The translations under genes were made by a program, and so were the position numbers. A stretch of DNA of 64,000 bases from Moritella marina ATCC 15381. GTDB taxonomy: Bacteria; Pseudomonadota; Gammaproteobacteria; Enterobacterales; Moritellaceae. Location of the stretch: positions 2,666,001-2,730,000 of the forward strand of contig NZ_CP044399.1 in the NCBI RefSeq assembly GCF_008931805.1, in the 5' to 3' direction. This document shows, piece by piece, positions 9,368 to 19,270 of the stretch. The notes under the pieces were generated by a model, which saw nothing but the letters and a program-made list of their open reading frames with translations, was not told the DNA's origin and searched no databases. Every line of letters starts with the position of its first letter. Position 1 is the first letter of the stretch.

Positions 9368-10696
9368 ATGTTGTATTTTGAATTTCTATTTTTATTGGTC
9401 GTGCTCTATATCGGTTCTCGATATGGCGGCATAGGGTTAGGGGTTGTCTCTGGGATTGGTTTGGTGATTGAAGTGTTTATCTTCAAAATGCCGCCGACTT
9501 CGCCCCCTGTCACGGTAATGTTGATTATCTTGGCGGTGGTTACCTGTGCTTCAATTCTCGAAGCGGCTGGCGGGCTTAAATATATGCTGCAAATTGCCGA
9601 GCGTATTTTAAGAACAAATCCAAAACGGGTGACGTTAATTGCCCCTTTTGTTACCTATACCATGACATTCTTGCTGGGTACTGGTCATGCGGTATATTCC
9701 ATTATGCCAATCATTGGTGATGTCGCCCTTAAAAATGGTATTCGTCCTGAACGCCCTATGGCTGCTGCATCTGTCGCCTCGCAAATAGGGATCACCGCAT
9801 CACCACTCTCGGCGGCAGTGGTATTCTATTTAGCGCAACTCGTGGATATCGATTCATCTATTACCCTGCTGTCGATCTTGATGGTGACTGTGCCGTCGAC
9901 GTTATTCGGTACCTTGATGTTAGCGCTGTATAGCTTACGCCGCGGTAAAGAATTAGACGATGATGAGGAATACCAAGCACGCTTACAAGATCCAATCTGG
10001 CGTGAAAAGATCTTAAATACCACATCAACCTCATTAGATGAAAAGTTACCGACTAAAGCGCGTAACGCAGTGCTTATCTTCTTAGGTGCTATTGTGTCTA
10101 TCGTCGTGATTGCCATGTTCCCAGAGATTAGAACGATCAGCGAAGGTGCTGCGCCCATTAAAATGTCAGTAGTGATCCAAATGATGATGCTAGCGTTTGG
10201 TGGTGTGATCTTGTTGGCGACCAAAACAGATCCACGCGATGTACCTAATGGCGTGGTATTCAAATCGGGTATGGTTGCTGCCATTGCTATTTTTGGTATC
10301 GCTTGGATGTCAGATACTTATTTCCAATACGCGATGCCGCAATTCAGAGCTGGTATTGTTGATATGGTTACCTTGCACCCTTGGACGTTTGCATTAGCCC
10401 TATTTATCGTCTCTGTGGTGGTGAACTCACAAGCAGCAACAGCGCGGATGATGTTACCCGTTGGTTTGGCGTTGGGGCTTGAACCAGCCTTGGTGATCGG
10501 GTTAATGCCTGCGGTATATGGTTACTTCTTTATTCCCAACTATCCGTCAGATATTGCCACGGTGAACTTTGATAACTCGGGTACAACTAAAATTGGTAAG
10601 TACTACTTCAACCATTCGTTCATGGCGGTGGGTTTAATCGGGGTTGTTTCTGCTTGTTTGGTTGGTTATGTGTTAGGACAGATCGTGATTGGTTAG
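9368..10696 (+). CDS. dcuB: Anaerobic C4-dicarboxylate transporter, DcuA/DcuB family
   Basis: 442-residue polytopic membrane protein. It aligns along its length with E. coli DcuB: GGIGLGVVSGIGLV near residue 20, AAGGLKYMLQIAERILRTNPK (65-85), the GTGHAVYSIMPIIGDVA segment that distinguishes DcuB (GTGH) from DcuA (GTGN), NGIRPERPMAAASVASQIGITASPLSAAVV, and a Gly/Asn-Tyr-Pro containing C-terminal third. It exchanges fumarate, succinate, malate or aspartate during anaerobic growth and fumarate respiration. The location opposite a formate dehydrogenase fits formate-driven fumarate respiration (inference). A strong terminator follows. Subtype B is favoured over A, not proven. Confidence 0.87.
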   Translation: MLYFEFLFLLVVLYIGSRYGGIGLGVVSGIGLVIEVFIFKMPPTSPPVTVMLIILAVVTCASILEAAGGLKYMLQIAERILRTNPKRVTLIAPFVTYTMTFLLGTGHAVYSIMPIIGDVALKNGIRPERPMAAASVASQIGITASPLSAAVVFYLAQLVDIDSSITLLSILMVTVPSTLFGTLMLALYSLRRGKELDDDEEYQARLQDPIWREKILNTTSTSLDEKLPTKARNAVLIFLGAIVSIVVIAMFPEIRTISEGAAPIKMSVVIQMMMLAFGGVILLATKTDPRDVPNGVVFKSGMVAAIAIFGIAWMSDTYFQYAMPQFRAGIVDMVTLHPWTFALALFIVSVVVNSQAATARMMLPVGLALGLEPALVIGLMPAVYGYFFIPNYPSDIATVNFDNSGTTKIGKYYFNHSFMAVGLIGVVSACLVGYVLGQIVIG

Positions 10697-10727
10697 CACA
10701 TCAAGCTAACTAAAAATCAATCGCATT

Positions 10728-10770
10728 AAAAAAGCCATTAAGTAATGACACTTAATGGCTTTTGATTAGA
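10728..10770. terminator. Bidirectional rho-independent terminator
   Basis: AAAAGCCATTAAGT (10730-10743) pairs perfectly with ACTTAATGGCTTTT (10750-10763) around a 6-nt loop. There are T runs on both strands, so it can end dcuB (plus) and the chemoreceptor gene (minus). Confidence 0.92.
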
Positions 10771-10796
10771 GCTTATTTAACAGATAAGATGAAAGC

Positions 10797-12707
10797 TTAT
10801 CTTAGTTTAAACTGTCCTACGATTGATTTCAGTTGCTCGTTTGCGACAGCTACATTTACCGATTCTTGCGCGGTAGATTGACCATTTATCGCTAACTCTT
10901 GCGCCATTTCACGGATCGCCGTCATGTTGCGCGTCACTTCCAGCGACACACTACTCTGCTCTTCCGCTGCGGTTGCAATTTGCGTATTTAAATCATTAAT
11001 TTGCGTAACAGAAGTAGCAATATGATCCAAATCTGCCGCAACTACATACGTACTTTCTGCAGCTTCTTGGCAAGTTGTTTGCGTCATATTCATCGCTAGA
11101 ATTGCAGAACTTGAGCCTGCTGTTAAAGCATCCAACGTCTCTTTAATTTCCGCCGTGCTCACTTGTGTTCTCGCTGCCAGAGCTCGTACTTCGTCAGCTA
11201 CCACAGCAAAACCACGACCTTGCTCGCCCGCTCGGGCTGCTTCAATTGCCGCGTTAAGTGCCAGTAGATTCGTTTGTTCAGCAATCGCACCAATCACATT
11301 CAGTACTTTAGTGATGGCTTGCGTATCTTTCTCAATGTCTTCGATACTTTTTGATGAGTTTTCTACATTCTCAACCAGTTTAGATACCGTTGAGGTGGTC
11401 GCTGTGACAGTTACTTTCGACGTACCCACCTGCTTATTCATCGCATCAGTAAACTGCGACGCTTCTTCCGCATTACTGGCAACATCATTGGCCGTTGCAC
11501 TCATTTCTTCAACTGCCGCGGCGATTTGGTCCGTTTCAATGGAATGCGCTTCTAATACTTGGTTGTTCGTTGTGGTTTGTTGCTCTAACTTGCCAACACT
11601 TTCAGCAATATGCTGTGAAGAATTATCGATCTCTAACATCAGGGTTTGCAGGTTCATAATAAAAGTATTAATACCTGCCGATATATCACCTAAATCATCA
11701 TTGCTCTCAATCGGTAAACGACGTGTTAAATCACCATTACCTTTAGATAAATCCGTCACCACTTCTTTCAACGACATAATTGGACGATAAACGATATTCA
11801 TTACCGTCACAGTCAAGAATAAGCCGATTGCAAGCATAACAATAGATACCACAATCGACGTTTCTAATGCCTCATCAACTTCTGCATAAGCAACTGATTT
11901 ATCAACACCAATGAATAAATACCAACTTTTGCCATTAATCAGGGTGATCTCTTGCGTAAAGGCAAGTTTATCAACACCGCCCAAGGTATAAGCCGTCGTG
12001 TTCAAGCGGCCACTTAACATACCGGTTTTCACATTGCCCATACCAACATCATTAAAGTTGACGCCTGTTCTCAATGTCGCTGAATTAGAGGCTAATGCAT
12101 TACCATCGCTATCCATGATCGCGGTAACAGAACCTGGGTAGTTAACATTTTTGACGGTTTCTTCAAGGATACTTAAATCAATATCCCCCAATAACACCCC
12201 ATTTCCCATATTGCGCACAAGAGAGATAACCGGCAGACCTGTGCCAGCATCGTTATACACATCGGAAATATCGAAGGTGGCTGCATTTTTACCTAAGTTA
12301 TACCAAGGACGTTGACGGGCATCATAACGCGCTGTAATAGCGACGCCATTAACCCAGCTTGGGTCTTGCGCTGTGGAGTAAGTAACACCATCATCAAAAG
12401 CAAAAAATACACCTCCAAAACCATTGGTTTCTTTTACCAATCGTGCAATCGTGACGTAATCATCACCTAGGCTATTAGACTTATACTTTTGGTTAATCAC
12501 ATTTAATGCTTTGGTTTTATCGGTGAACCAATTTTCAATTTTATTGGCTTCATAGCTAACGATTGAAGTAGATAGTAAATTTACATCTTCAATGGTTTTA
12601 GATTTAATGATGTTATAAGAGATTATATTTGCAACAAGTAAAATAGCGGTCAGTAAGGTAATTACCGACAATATGATGAGTTTTTTGAAACCTAAGTTTT
12701 TTAGCAT
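10797..12707 (-). CDS. Methyl-accepting chemotaxis protein with dCache-like sensor
   Basis: 636-residue receptor. N-terminal transmembrane helix (about 8-30), a long periplasmic region (about 35-270) with the Cache-type segments [13 protein letters not shown] and [17 protein letters not shown], second membrane helix (about 275-300), a HAMP region ([22 protein letters not shown]), then the cytoplasmic signalling hairpin with the near-invariant [21 protein letters not shown] tip. Binds an unknown small ligand and signals through CheA/CheW to the flagellar motor. The frame can start at TTG (12722), but the ATG at 12707 gives the normal short cytoplasmic tail. No C-terminal CheR-tethering pentapeptide is visible. 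Single gene, terminator shared with dcuB. Confidence 0.9.
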   Translation of the reverse strand: MLKNLGFKKLIILSVITLLTAILLVANIISYNIIKSKTIEDVNLLSTSIVSYEANKIENWFTDKTKALNVINQKYKSNSLGDDYVTIARLVKETNGFGGVFFAFDDGVTYSTAQDPSWVNGVAITARYDARQRPWYNLGKNAATFDISDVYNDAGTGLPVISLVRNMGNGVLLGDIDLSILEETVKNVNYPGSVTAIMDSDGNALASNSATLRTGVNFNDVGMGNVKTGMLSGRLNTTAYTLGGVDKLAFTQEITLINGKSWYLFIGVDKSVAYAEVDEALETSIVVSIVMLAIGLFLTVTVMNIVYRPIMSLKEVVTDLSKGNGDLTRRLPIESNDDLGDISAGINTFIMNLQTLMLEIDNSSQHIAESVGKLEQQTTTNNQVLEAHSIETDQIAAAVEEMSATANDVASNAEEASQFTDAMNKQVGTSKVTVTATTSTVSKLVENVENSSKSIEDIEKDTQAITKVLNVIGAIAEQTNLLALNAAIEAARAGEQGRGFAVVADEVRALAARTQVSTAEIKETLDALTAGSSSAILAMNMTQTTCQEAAESTYVVAADLDHIATSVTQINDLNTQIATAAEEQSSVSLEVTRNMTAIREMAQELAINGQSTAQESVNVAVANEQLKSIVGQFKLR

Positions 12708-13043
12708 TATTTTATTCCACAATTAGATAGATCAGGGGTAACTGTCGTGCCTAACCAACGCAGAGTCGAATTTATACATTCATACTCTTTACGTCTTTCA
12801 TTCCCTGTTATCACTTCCTAGTAATAAGAATGTTCTGAATAATCCATCAATGACACCCACTGTGTATCGGCGTCTTCTGCGGAAACATTAATAAAACATT
12901 AGTAAAAAATCATAAAGTAATTAATAAAAATCTATTTACTTAGTAATTGCGCATTTAAAATGCAAAAAAGCGCCACCAATACGGCGACGCTCTTTGAATA
13001 GATATAGGATTAAAATGTAACTATAGCTTATAGCTTATAGCAA
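12708..13043. other. Intergenic region between deaminase and chemoreceptor genes
   Basis: 336 bp with no supported gene. It should carry the chemoreceptor promoter (12710-12850) and the 3' end of the purine operon, including the hairpin at 12964-12994. The stretch 12885-12955 is extremely AT-rich. Confidence 0.4.
12964..12994 (-). terminator. Probable terminator of the purine permease-deaminase operon
   Basis: On the minus strand an imperfect GC-rich hairpin (CGCC pairing with GGCG, flanked by AG/CT with a bulge) is followed by a run of six T. It lies 50 bp after the deaminase stop. Confidence 0.5.
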
Positions 13044-14396
13044 TTAAGCGTTAGCTAACTGGCTAGCCAGCATGATCTGCTTTGCTATCAACTGGTTTAG
13101 ATCCAGCCCGACGATTTCACCATCAAGCACACGCCATTTACCGGCAACCATGACTTTATCGGCTTTAGTCGCGCCACACAGTAGTAAGGCAGCAACCGGT
13201 GTACCTGCACCTGCAAAACGAATTTCATCGAGTTTAAACAAGGCAATATCAGCTTGCTTGCCCACGGCTATCTCACCAATATCATCACGGCCTAAGCAAC
13301 CTGCCGAGCCTTTTGTCGCCCATTCAAAAGCTTTTTGGTGGGTGATTTCACTGGCACCATAACGCAGTCGTTGTAATAACAGCGCCTGGCGTACTTCGCC
13401 TATCATGTTAGAACCATCGTTAGACGCCGAACCATCAACCCCTAAACCAACAGGGCTACCCGCGGCTTGCAGTGCTAATGTCGGACATTGCCCTGACGCT
13501 AAGATCATATTCGATGATGGGCAGTGACAAACACCAACGCCAGCACCACCTAATCGCGTTATTTCTTCATCATTAAAATGGATACCGTGCGCTAACCAGG
13601 TACGGTCGTTTAACCAACCCACACGTTCCAGGTAATCAACAGGCCGTACGCCAAACATTTTAATACAGAACTCAGTTTCGTCATGGGTTTCAGCTAAGTG
13701 AGTATGCAAGCGTACATTGTTTTCGTGAGCTAACTTACCGGTCGCCGTCATCAACTCTTCACTCACCGAAAACGGTGAACAAGGTGCTAATGCGATACGG
13801 GTCATCGCGCCATCTTCATATTGGTGATACTCCTTAATCAAACGCAGACTATCATCCAAGATCTCAGCATCACTCTGGATCGTAGTACGTGGTGGTAAGC
13901 CGCCTTGATCTTCCCCTAGACTCATTGAACCACGGGTTAAATGTACGCGAATCCCCAGTTTTTTGGCTTGTTCAACTTGAATGTCGATGGCATGTTCAAG
14001 GCCATCAGGGAATAAATAATGATGATCACTGGCTGTGGTACAACCCGACAGTAATAATTCACTTAAGGCAATTTGCGTTGAGGTGGCGATCATTTCCGGC
14101 GTTAATTTGGCCCACACTGGATATAAGCTTTGCAACCAAGGGAATAATTCTTTGTTTAGTGCCGCAGGAAAAGCGCGTGTCAGGGTTTGGTAGAAATGGT
14201 GGTGACTGTTAATTAAGCCGGGGATCAGCACATGCTGACTGGCATCAACAATATCAGCCACTGGACTAACTGGCTCTGCGCCAGCACGCACGAGTTCAAC
14301 GATAATGTCGTCTTGAATAACAATACCGCCAGCATAAGCGGGATCTAAACAGTCGAGTGGATTTTTGATCCACAGGCGCAATGATTTAACTTGCAT
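13044..14396 (-). CDS. 8-oxoguanine deaminase (amidohydrolase)
   Basis: 450-residue zinc amidohydrolase. The sequence follows P. aeruginosa PA0142, a characterised 8-oxoguanine deaminase, almost segment by segment: PGLINSHHHFYQTLTR, LFPWLQSLYPVWA, GCTTASDHHYLFP, HLTRGSMSLGE, ALAPCSPFSV, RLHTHLAETHDE, WLAHGIHF, CHCPSSNM and GLGVDGSASND. These include the metal-binding HxH pair, the later histidines and the catalytic aspartate (VDGSASND). It converts 8-oxoguanine to uric acid in the cytoplasm, a step in oxidised-purine catabolism. Start at the ATG with TAGGAG 5 nt upstream. It lies 226 bp downstream of a purine permease on the same strand. SsnA/guanine deaminase-type activity is the main alternative. 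Confidence 0.88.
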   Translation of the reverse strand: MQVKSLRLWIKNPLDCLDPAYAGGIVIQDDIIVELVRAGAEPVSPVADIVDASQHVLIPGLINSHHHFYQTLTRAFPAALNKELFPWLQSLYPVWAKLTPEMIATSTQIALSELLLSGCTTASDHHYLFPDGLEHAIDIQVEQAKKLGIRVHLTRGSMSLGEDQGGLPPRTTIQSDAEILDDSLRLIKEYHQYEDGAMTRIALAPCSPFSVSEELMTATGKLAHENNVRLHTHLAETHDETEFCIKMFGVRPVDYLERVGWLNDRTWLAHGIHFNDEEITRLGGAGVGVCHCPSSNMILASGQCPTLALQAAGSPVGLGVDGSASNDGSNMIGEVRQALLLQRLRYGASEITHQKAFEWATKGSAGCLGRDDIGEIAVGKQADIALFKLDEIRFAGAGTPVAALLLCGATKADKVMVAGKWRVLDGEIVGLDLNQLIAKQIMLASQLANA

Positions 14397-14622
14397 ATAA
14401 GCTCCTAATTGTCAGGATTTAAAAAATAATAAAGACTAAATAGTCCTAATTAATCAAACCCGGATGTAGGAGCCAAAAGTGCACAAACCGGAAAGGTACA
14501 CAATCAGTTGATTTAAAATCACGGCTAGTTAACCTAGCCTCCAATTAACCAATTAACCAAGTAACGTGTAAACGCTACCTGATTAAAGTAATCACAACAA
14601 AATACAGCGGTAAAGTCAATGG

Positions 14623-16062
14623 TTACACTGTGACGCTTTTTGGCTTAGCCACCGTTGATGCAGCCTCAGATACTACGTCTTCTGTAATATCTGTTGTTAC
14701 TTTTAATACAGCCTCATCTTCTGCTATTTTGCGTTTACATGGCAAGATCAAGCTCATCAAAATAGCTGACAATCCAGACACGGTAACAGAAGAACTAAAG
14801 ATACTCTTAAACAAGGGTGAAAATGAACTTGTTACTTCAGGCACAGCGACAACACCTAAGCCAAGACCAAACGAAACGGCCATGATAAGCAAGTCGCGAC
14901 GGTCGAGATCAGCAGTGGCTAAAATACGAATACCCGCAGAGGCAACAGTACCAAACATCACCAACGTCGCGCCGCCTAATACCGGTTTAGGTAATGTTTG
15001 CAATACCGCACCGATAACCGGAAATAAGCCCAGTAACACAAACAGACCACCAATATAAAAAGCGACATAACGACTTGCGACACCTGTTAACTGAATAACA
15101 CCGTTGTTTTGGCTAAAAGTCGACATTGGAAAACTACCAAAAATAGACGCTAAGCAAGAGTTTATACCATCTCCTAACACACCGCCTTTGATACGTTCGA
15201 TATAAACAGGCCCACGCGTCGGTTCATTCGATACCATCGAGTTAGCGGTTAAATCACCCGTTGTTTCGATAGCGGTGACAATAGAAATGATCGCCACAGG
15301 AATAAACGCCGCTAGCTCAAAATCAAACCCATATTTAAACGGCGACGGTACCGATATCATAGGTACATCTGCAATATCACTGTTAACCATGCCCATAAAA
15401 TAAGCCGCAATATAACCCACCACCATCCCAATCATGATGCCGGAAAGACGTAATACCTGGTTACTTGAACGATTAATGAGGATGATGGTGCTTAAGGTAA
15501 TTGCACCAACAATAAGGTATTTTGAATCGCCAATATGTTCATTGCCAAAACCACCGGCGATATCGGTCATCCCCACTTTAATCAAAGATAGGCCAATCGT
15601 GGTAATAACAATACCTGTAACCACTGGCGTAATAATATGCTGTAGTTTATGGATAAAACGGCTTAGTGCGATTTCCACAAAAGAGGCAACAAAGCAGACA
15701 CCAAAGATCATCGCTAAAATATCTTCTGGACTACCGCCACGGTTTTTAACAATAAAACCAGCAGCCAGTACCGCGCTTAAAAAAGCAAAGCTCGTACCTT
15801 GTACACAAAGCAGACCTGAACCAATCGGTCCAACACGTCGAGCTTGTAGAAAAGTTCCTACTCCTGACACAAATAACGCCATGGAAATCAGATAAGGTAA
15901 TTCACTGCCTAATCCAAGAACACCGCCAATAATCAACGCTGGCGTAGTAATACCCACAAAACTGGCTAAAATATGCTGAAAAGCAGCAAACAACGCTTTT
16001 AGTGGTTCGGGGCGATCGTGTAGTCCATACAACAAATCACAGTTATTGCCTTCCATGTTCAT
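14623..16062 (-). CDS. NCS2 family purine (xanthine/urate-type) permease, XanP-like
   Basis: 479-residue membrane protein with about 14 hydrophobic segments. It resembles E. coli XanP throughout: GLHDRPEPLKALFAAFQHILA with the TM1 Gln-His pair, GPIGSGLLCVQGTSF, IITPVVTGIVITTIGLSLI, the TM8 acidic segment TAIETTGDLTA, and the NCS2 signature QNNGVIQLTG followed by ASRYVAF. NCS2 carriers of this branch import xanthine, uric acid or related purines with H+. The C-terminal tail of about 35 residues is charged and longer than in XanP. Because the next gene is an 8-oxoguanine deaminase producing urate, the carrier may import 8-oxopurines; that is inference. GAGGTAGGT precedes the ATG. Confidence 0.88.
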   Translation of the reverse strand: MNMEGNNCDLLYGLHDRPEPLKALFAAFQHILASFVGITTPALIIGGVLGLGSELPYLISMALFVSGVGTFLQARRVGPIGSGLLCVQGTSFAFLSAVLAAGFIVKNRGGSPEDILAMIFGVCFVASFVEIALSRFIHKLQHIITPVVTGIVITTIGLSLIKVGMTDIAGGFGNEHIGDSKYLIVGAITLSTIILINRSSNQVLRLSGIMIGMVVGYIAAYFMGMVNSDIADVPMISVPSPFKYGFDFELAAFIPVAIISIVTAIETTGDLTANSMVSNEPTRGPVYIERIKGGVLGDGINSCLASIFGSFPMSTFSQNNGVIQLTGVASRYVAFYIGGLFVLLGLFPVIGAVLQTLPKPVLGGATLVMFGTVASAGIRILATADLDRRDLLIMAVSFGLGLGVVAVPEVTSSFSPLFKSIFSSSVTVSGLSAILMSLILPCKRKIAEDEAVLKVTTDITEDVVSEAASTVAKPKSVTV

Positions 16063-16676
16063 ACCTACCTCAATTCAATCTGATAATAGTCTGTAAATCA
16101 AAGCTTAACTAAGATTTACGCTGTCCACTTGTAAGTCAACTACCGTCATAACGTTGTAATAACACTGCTATAAATAAAGTCATCTGGACTGTCATCATAG
16201 TGATAGTAAAAACGGTTATAAAACCATAGCTCTAAATACTGTACACAATATTAGAACCAAGTTGCAACAAACTGAAATTCAAATAACGGGTTAAAAAGCT
16301 AAAAAGAGGTATACACAACATATTAGATATTAAAAGATAACAAAAAAAGGCTTAAAAATCATAACGGTAAACAAAACACCCTGTAACATCTCATTTTTAA
16401 TAAAAGTAAAATAAATGTTAAATAAATGTGCTGAGACAGTGTTTTATTTCACACTTAACAATAAAGAACAATAACAACTAAAAGTTAATACAATAACAAC
16501 CAATATTGTATTAACCTTGAGATGATTAAAATCGTTAGATGATTGATGTAACGCAGATCTTTTAGAACACTGCGTATAAACCAATAAAGGCGAACACAAT
16601 ATCGCTATTGCCCCGCCTTCATCTGTTCTTAATATCAATATCTTTAGCAGCGTATTTTTATCGCTAACTGTAAGAC
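16063..16676. other. 614-bp AT-rich intergenic region
   Basis: Leader of the purine permease on the right-to-left strand plus the 3' side of the OYE gene. I looked for a purine aptamer (conserved TATAA, TCTAC and GAC blocks) and found none. A 64-codon frame on the minus strand at 16444-16638 has no ribosome binding site or recognisable product and was not called. Confidence 0.45.
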
Positions 16677-17777
16677 TTAACTCGCCGTGTATTCAGGATA
16701 ATCGATCAGACCAGCTTCGGCACCACCAAACAAGGTGTCAGGGTTGTGCGTGGCTAATGGGTAGTTATTTTTAATGCGATTTGGCAGATCAGGGTTAGCA
16801 ATAAAAGGACGACCAAAACCAACCATATCCATGACTCCAGATTTAATCGCTTTAGCGCCTTTTTCATCGTTATAACGACCTGCATAGATAATCACCCCGT
16901 GATATACCGCGCGTACAGACAATTTAAATGCCACCGGTGTTTCTGGTGCATCATCCCAATCGACTTCTGCAATATGGATATAAGCAACCTTGTGGTTATT
17001 TAACACAGCTGCCGCTGAGGTATAACTTGCCACAGGTGTTGCATCCACAGTACCGTTCAATGAAGTAAACGGTGCAAGACGTACACCAATACGGTCTGCG
17101 CCAATCGCGTCAGCCATTGCAGCAATCACTTCACTCATAAATCGTAAACGGTTTTCAATACAACCGCCGTATTCATCGGTACGGTTATTCGCTTCAGAGT
17201 CAATAAACTGGTTAATCAAATAACCGTTAGCCGCGTGTAATTCAATACCGTCAAAACCTGCTTCAATCGCGTTTAATGCCGCTTGACGATATTCAGCAAC
17301 AACATGTTTAATGTCTGTTTTAGTCATCTCGCGCGGTTCAACTACATCAACAAAACCAGCTTCATCAGTGCCGTTATCAATGAATACTTTTACATTTTCA
17401 GCTTTCATCGCTGAAGACGAAATTGGTTGCATACCGCCAATATTGTCTGGATGTGTTACGCGACCTACATGCCACAATTGCGCAAAAATAGTCCCGCCTT
17501 TAGCGTGCACGGCATCTGTTACTTTTTTCCAGCCCGCAATTTGTGCTGAAGAATAGATACCAGGGGTCCAAGCATAACCTTGGCCCATAGGTGAAATTTG
17601 TGTGCCTTCTGCGATAATCAGACCTGCTGAAGCACGCTGGGCGTAATATTCAGCCATCATTTGATTCGCTACATTACCTGGTTGACTGGCACGAGAACGC
17701 GTCATTGGTGGCATTACGATGCGGTTTTTTAACGTAAGCTTACCAAGTTGGATTGTTTGAAATAGTGCGTTTTTCAT
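16677..17777 (-). CDS. nemA: Old Yellow Enzyme family alkene reductase (NemA-like)
   Basis: 366-residue cytoplasmic FMN flavoprotein, TIM barrel. Visible signatures are RIVMPPMTRSRA (FMN-contact threonine), AQLWHVGRVTHP, the substrate-binding HAANGYLINQF (His-x2-Asn and catalytic Tyr region), DEYGGCIENRLRF and GFGRPFIANPDLP. It uses NAD(P)H to reduce activated C=C bonds and, in E. coli NemA, N-ethylmaleimide and nitrate esters. Length is the same as E. coli NemA. It is followed on the same strand, upstream, by an Lrp-type regulator gene 160 bp away. The E. coli gene is controlled by NemR, which is not seen here, so the regulation differs or is remote. Confidence 0.9.
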   Translation of the reverse strand: MKNALFQTIQLGKLTLKNRIVMPPMTRSRASQPGNVANQMMAEYYAQRASAGLIIAEGTQISPMGQGYAWTPGIYSSAQIAGWKKVTDAVHAKGGTIFAQLWHVGRVTHPDNIGGMQPISSSAMKAENVKVFIDNGTDEAGFVDVVEPREMTKTDIKHVVAEYRQAALNAIEAGFDGIELHAANGYLINQFIDSEANNRTDEYGGCIENRLRFMSEVIAAMADAIGADRIGVRLAPFTSLNGTVDATPVASYTSAAAVLNNHKVAYIHIAEVDWDDAPETPVAFKLSVRAVYHGVIIYAGRYNDEKGAKAIKSGVMDMVGFGRPFIANPDLPNRIKNNYPLATHNPDTLFGGAEAGLIDYPEYTAS

Positions 17778-17937
17778 GTTGTCATTCCTGTTAATTAGTA
17801 GACGTTAAACAAGCCCTTTGCAGCCTGCTTGGTGTCGATATCAGCAGTGTATAGAAAAACTTTTTAATAATAAAATTATGATATTTGATGGTTTTGATAA
17901 TTATTTGTAATGATTTACCTGCGATTGTCAGTCGTAA

Positions 17938-18381
17938 TTAAGTCCTTTCATCTTTGGGCGTGTCCATTACCACCAAGGTTGTGATGGAATAGACTTGCGG
18001 GATCTCGCCAAGTACACCGGAGTGAAAGCGTTTATAAGACGTTAAATCTTCCGTCTCTACTCGCAGTAAATATTCACTAGAGCCCGTGACGTTATGACAC
18101 TCGGTCACTTGGCTTGCCTCCATAATACTGTCTTCGAAGCTGCGTTGTGATGCCTTACTGTGGCTTGATAAACCGATCGTGACATAAGCAATAAAACCAA
18201 TACCCAATTTTTTGGCATTAAACACTGCACGATAACCTTGGATAACATCACTGCGTTCCAATTCTTGCACACGGCGGAGTGTGGCTGACGCTGATAACCC
18301 GATACGTTCAGCAAGCTCCACATTGGACAATCTGCCGTTTAATTTAAGCTCACGCAAGATCCTGTCGTCAAACCTATCCAT
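17938..18381 (-). CDS. Lrp/AsnC family transcriptional regulator
   Basis: 147 residues: an N-terminal winged helix (DDRILRELKLNGRLSNVELAERIGLSASATLRRVQELE) and a C-terminal RAM ligand-binding domain with the conserved VTGSSEYLLRVETEDL segment. Lrp-type proteins bind amino acids and form octamers around DNA. The frame opens 9 nt earlier (18390), but AAGGA abuts that codon; it sits 9 nt before the ATG at 18381 (MDRFDDRIL), which is the usual family start. Divergent from a LysE-type exporter across 150 bp, the classic arrangement in which the regulator controls amino-acid export. Confidence 0.9.
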   Translation of the reverse strand: MDRFDDRILRELKLNGRLSNVELAERIGLSASATLRRVQELERSDVIQGYRAVFNAKKLGIGFIAYVTIGLSSHSKASQRSFEDSIMEASQVTECHNVTGSSEYLLRVETEDLTSYKRFHSGVLGEIPQVYSITTLVVMDTPKDERT

Positions 18382-18534
18382 AGCAACCATTCCTTGTGAA
18401 ATTTAATCAATCTTAGCAAATATAGGCACAAAATTTACCGCATTGTTATTTAAAATACAACTATACACAACGGCACGGCATCACGACGACATCCCTGTTG
18501 CAACACTACATCATCACGATAATGCGAGTATAAA

Positions 18535-19122
18535 ATGGAATATCAACAACTTATAGCACTTATGACCTTTGCCCTTGTTTCAACCGTCTCACCGGGACCA
18601 AACAATATTATGCTGATGACCTCGGGCGCCAATGTTGGCTTTATGCGCACGATCCCACACATGTTAGGCATTATTTTTGGTTTCAGTCTGATGGTGATAT
18701 TGGTTGGTTTTGGCTTGATGGGGTTATTCAGTAGTTACCCTGCTGTGCAGCAAGGTTTACGCATTGTCAGTATTTTTTATCTGCTGTATTTAGCGATTAA
18801 GATCGCCACCAGCAAATCCATGAGCAGTGCTGCAGCTGATTATAAACCGATGTCATTTCTGGCAGCCGCGAGCTTTCAGTGGGTAAACCCGAAAGCCTGG
18901 ACTATGGTTCTTACGGCAATAAGCGTGTATGCAGCCTCTACTGAGCTACAAGATATCCTACTGGTATCGCTAGTATTTGCACTTATTACTGTACCATCAG
19001 TTGGTTTGTGGACGGCGGCAGGAAAGAAATTACAAAGCGGCTTACAAGTACCACACCGCATTAAACTGTTTAACTACAGCATGGCGGGCTTGTTGGTATT
19101 TTCAATTGTACCGATGATTTAA
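18535..19122 (+). CDS. LysE/RhtB family amino-acid exporter
   Basis: 195-residue inner-membrane protein with about six hydrophobic segments. Diagnostic N terminus: VSTVSPGPNNIMLMTSGANVGF with the SPGPN motif, then RTIPHMLGIIFGF, and the central FQWVNPKAWTMVLTA containing NPKAW. Members export lysine, arginine, homoserine, threonine or other amino acids and relieve toxicity. Substrate cannot be read from sequence. Likely controlled by the divergent Lrp-type gene. Closed by a strong hairpin at 19158. Confidence 0.9.
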   Translation: MEYQQLIALMTFALVSTVSPGPNNIMLMTSGANVGFMRTIPHMLGIIFGFSLMVILVGFGLMGLFSSYPAVQQGLRIVSIFYLLYLAIKIATSKSMSSAAADYKPMSFLAAASFQWVNPKAWTMVLTAISVYAASTELQDILLVSLVFALITVPSVGLWTAAGKKLQSGLQVPHRIKLFNYSMAGLLVFSIVPMI

Positions 19123-19157
19123 TGCTCACCTTAGCGGTTAACCGTTAACAACCAAAA

Positions 19158-19193
19158 GTGATGCGGTAACTCAATACTCGGTTATCGCATCAC
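19158..19193. terminator. Hairpin terminator between converging genes
   Basis: GTGATGCGGTAAC (19158-19170) pairs with GTTATCGCATCAC (19181-19193), a 13-bp stem with one G-T wobble and a 10-nt loop. The minus-strand side is followed by CTTTT. It lies between the exporter gene and the Cro-type regulator gene. Confidence 0.7.
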
Positions 19194-19270
19194 AATGATT
19201 TATTAATTAACAAGTGTTCTAGCGTTTACCTATCATTCCAATACTCTAGATTGGTGTCTTCTGACAGAGT

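Noticed and set aside
9826-10284. 152-codon open frame opposite dcuB
   Set aside because: Antisense shadow of a well-supported membrane carrier gene.
11155-11790. 211-codon open frame opposite the first chemoreceptor
   Set aside because: Antisense shadow of the conserved MCP signalling domain, rich in Ser/Ala with no recognisable family.
12708-12722. TTG start five codons upstream for the first chemoreceptor
   Set aside because: ATG at 12707 gives a normal short tail; no better ribosome binding site for the TTG.
16063-16260. Possible purine riboswitch in the leader of the XanP-like gene
   Set aside because: The conserved TATAA, TCTAC and GAC blocks with two kissing loops are not present; the smaller xanthine-type motifs could not be checked by eye.
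16444-16638. 64-codon frame in the intergenic region on the minus strand
   Set aside because: No ribosome binding site, no similarity recognised, AT-rich codon use unlike neighbours.
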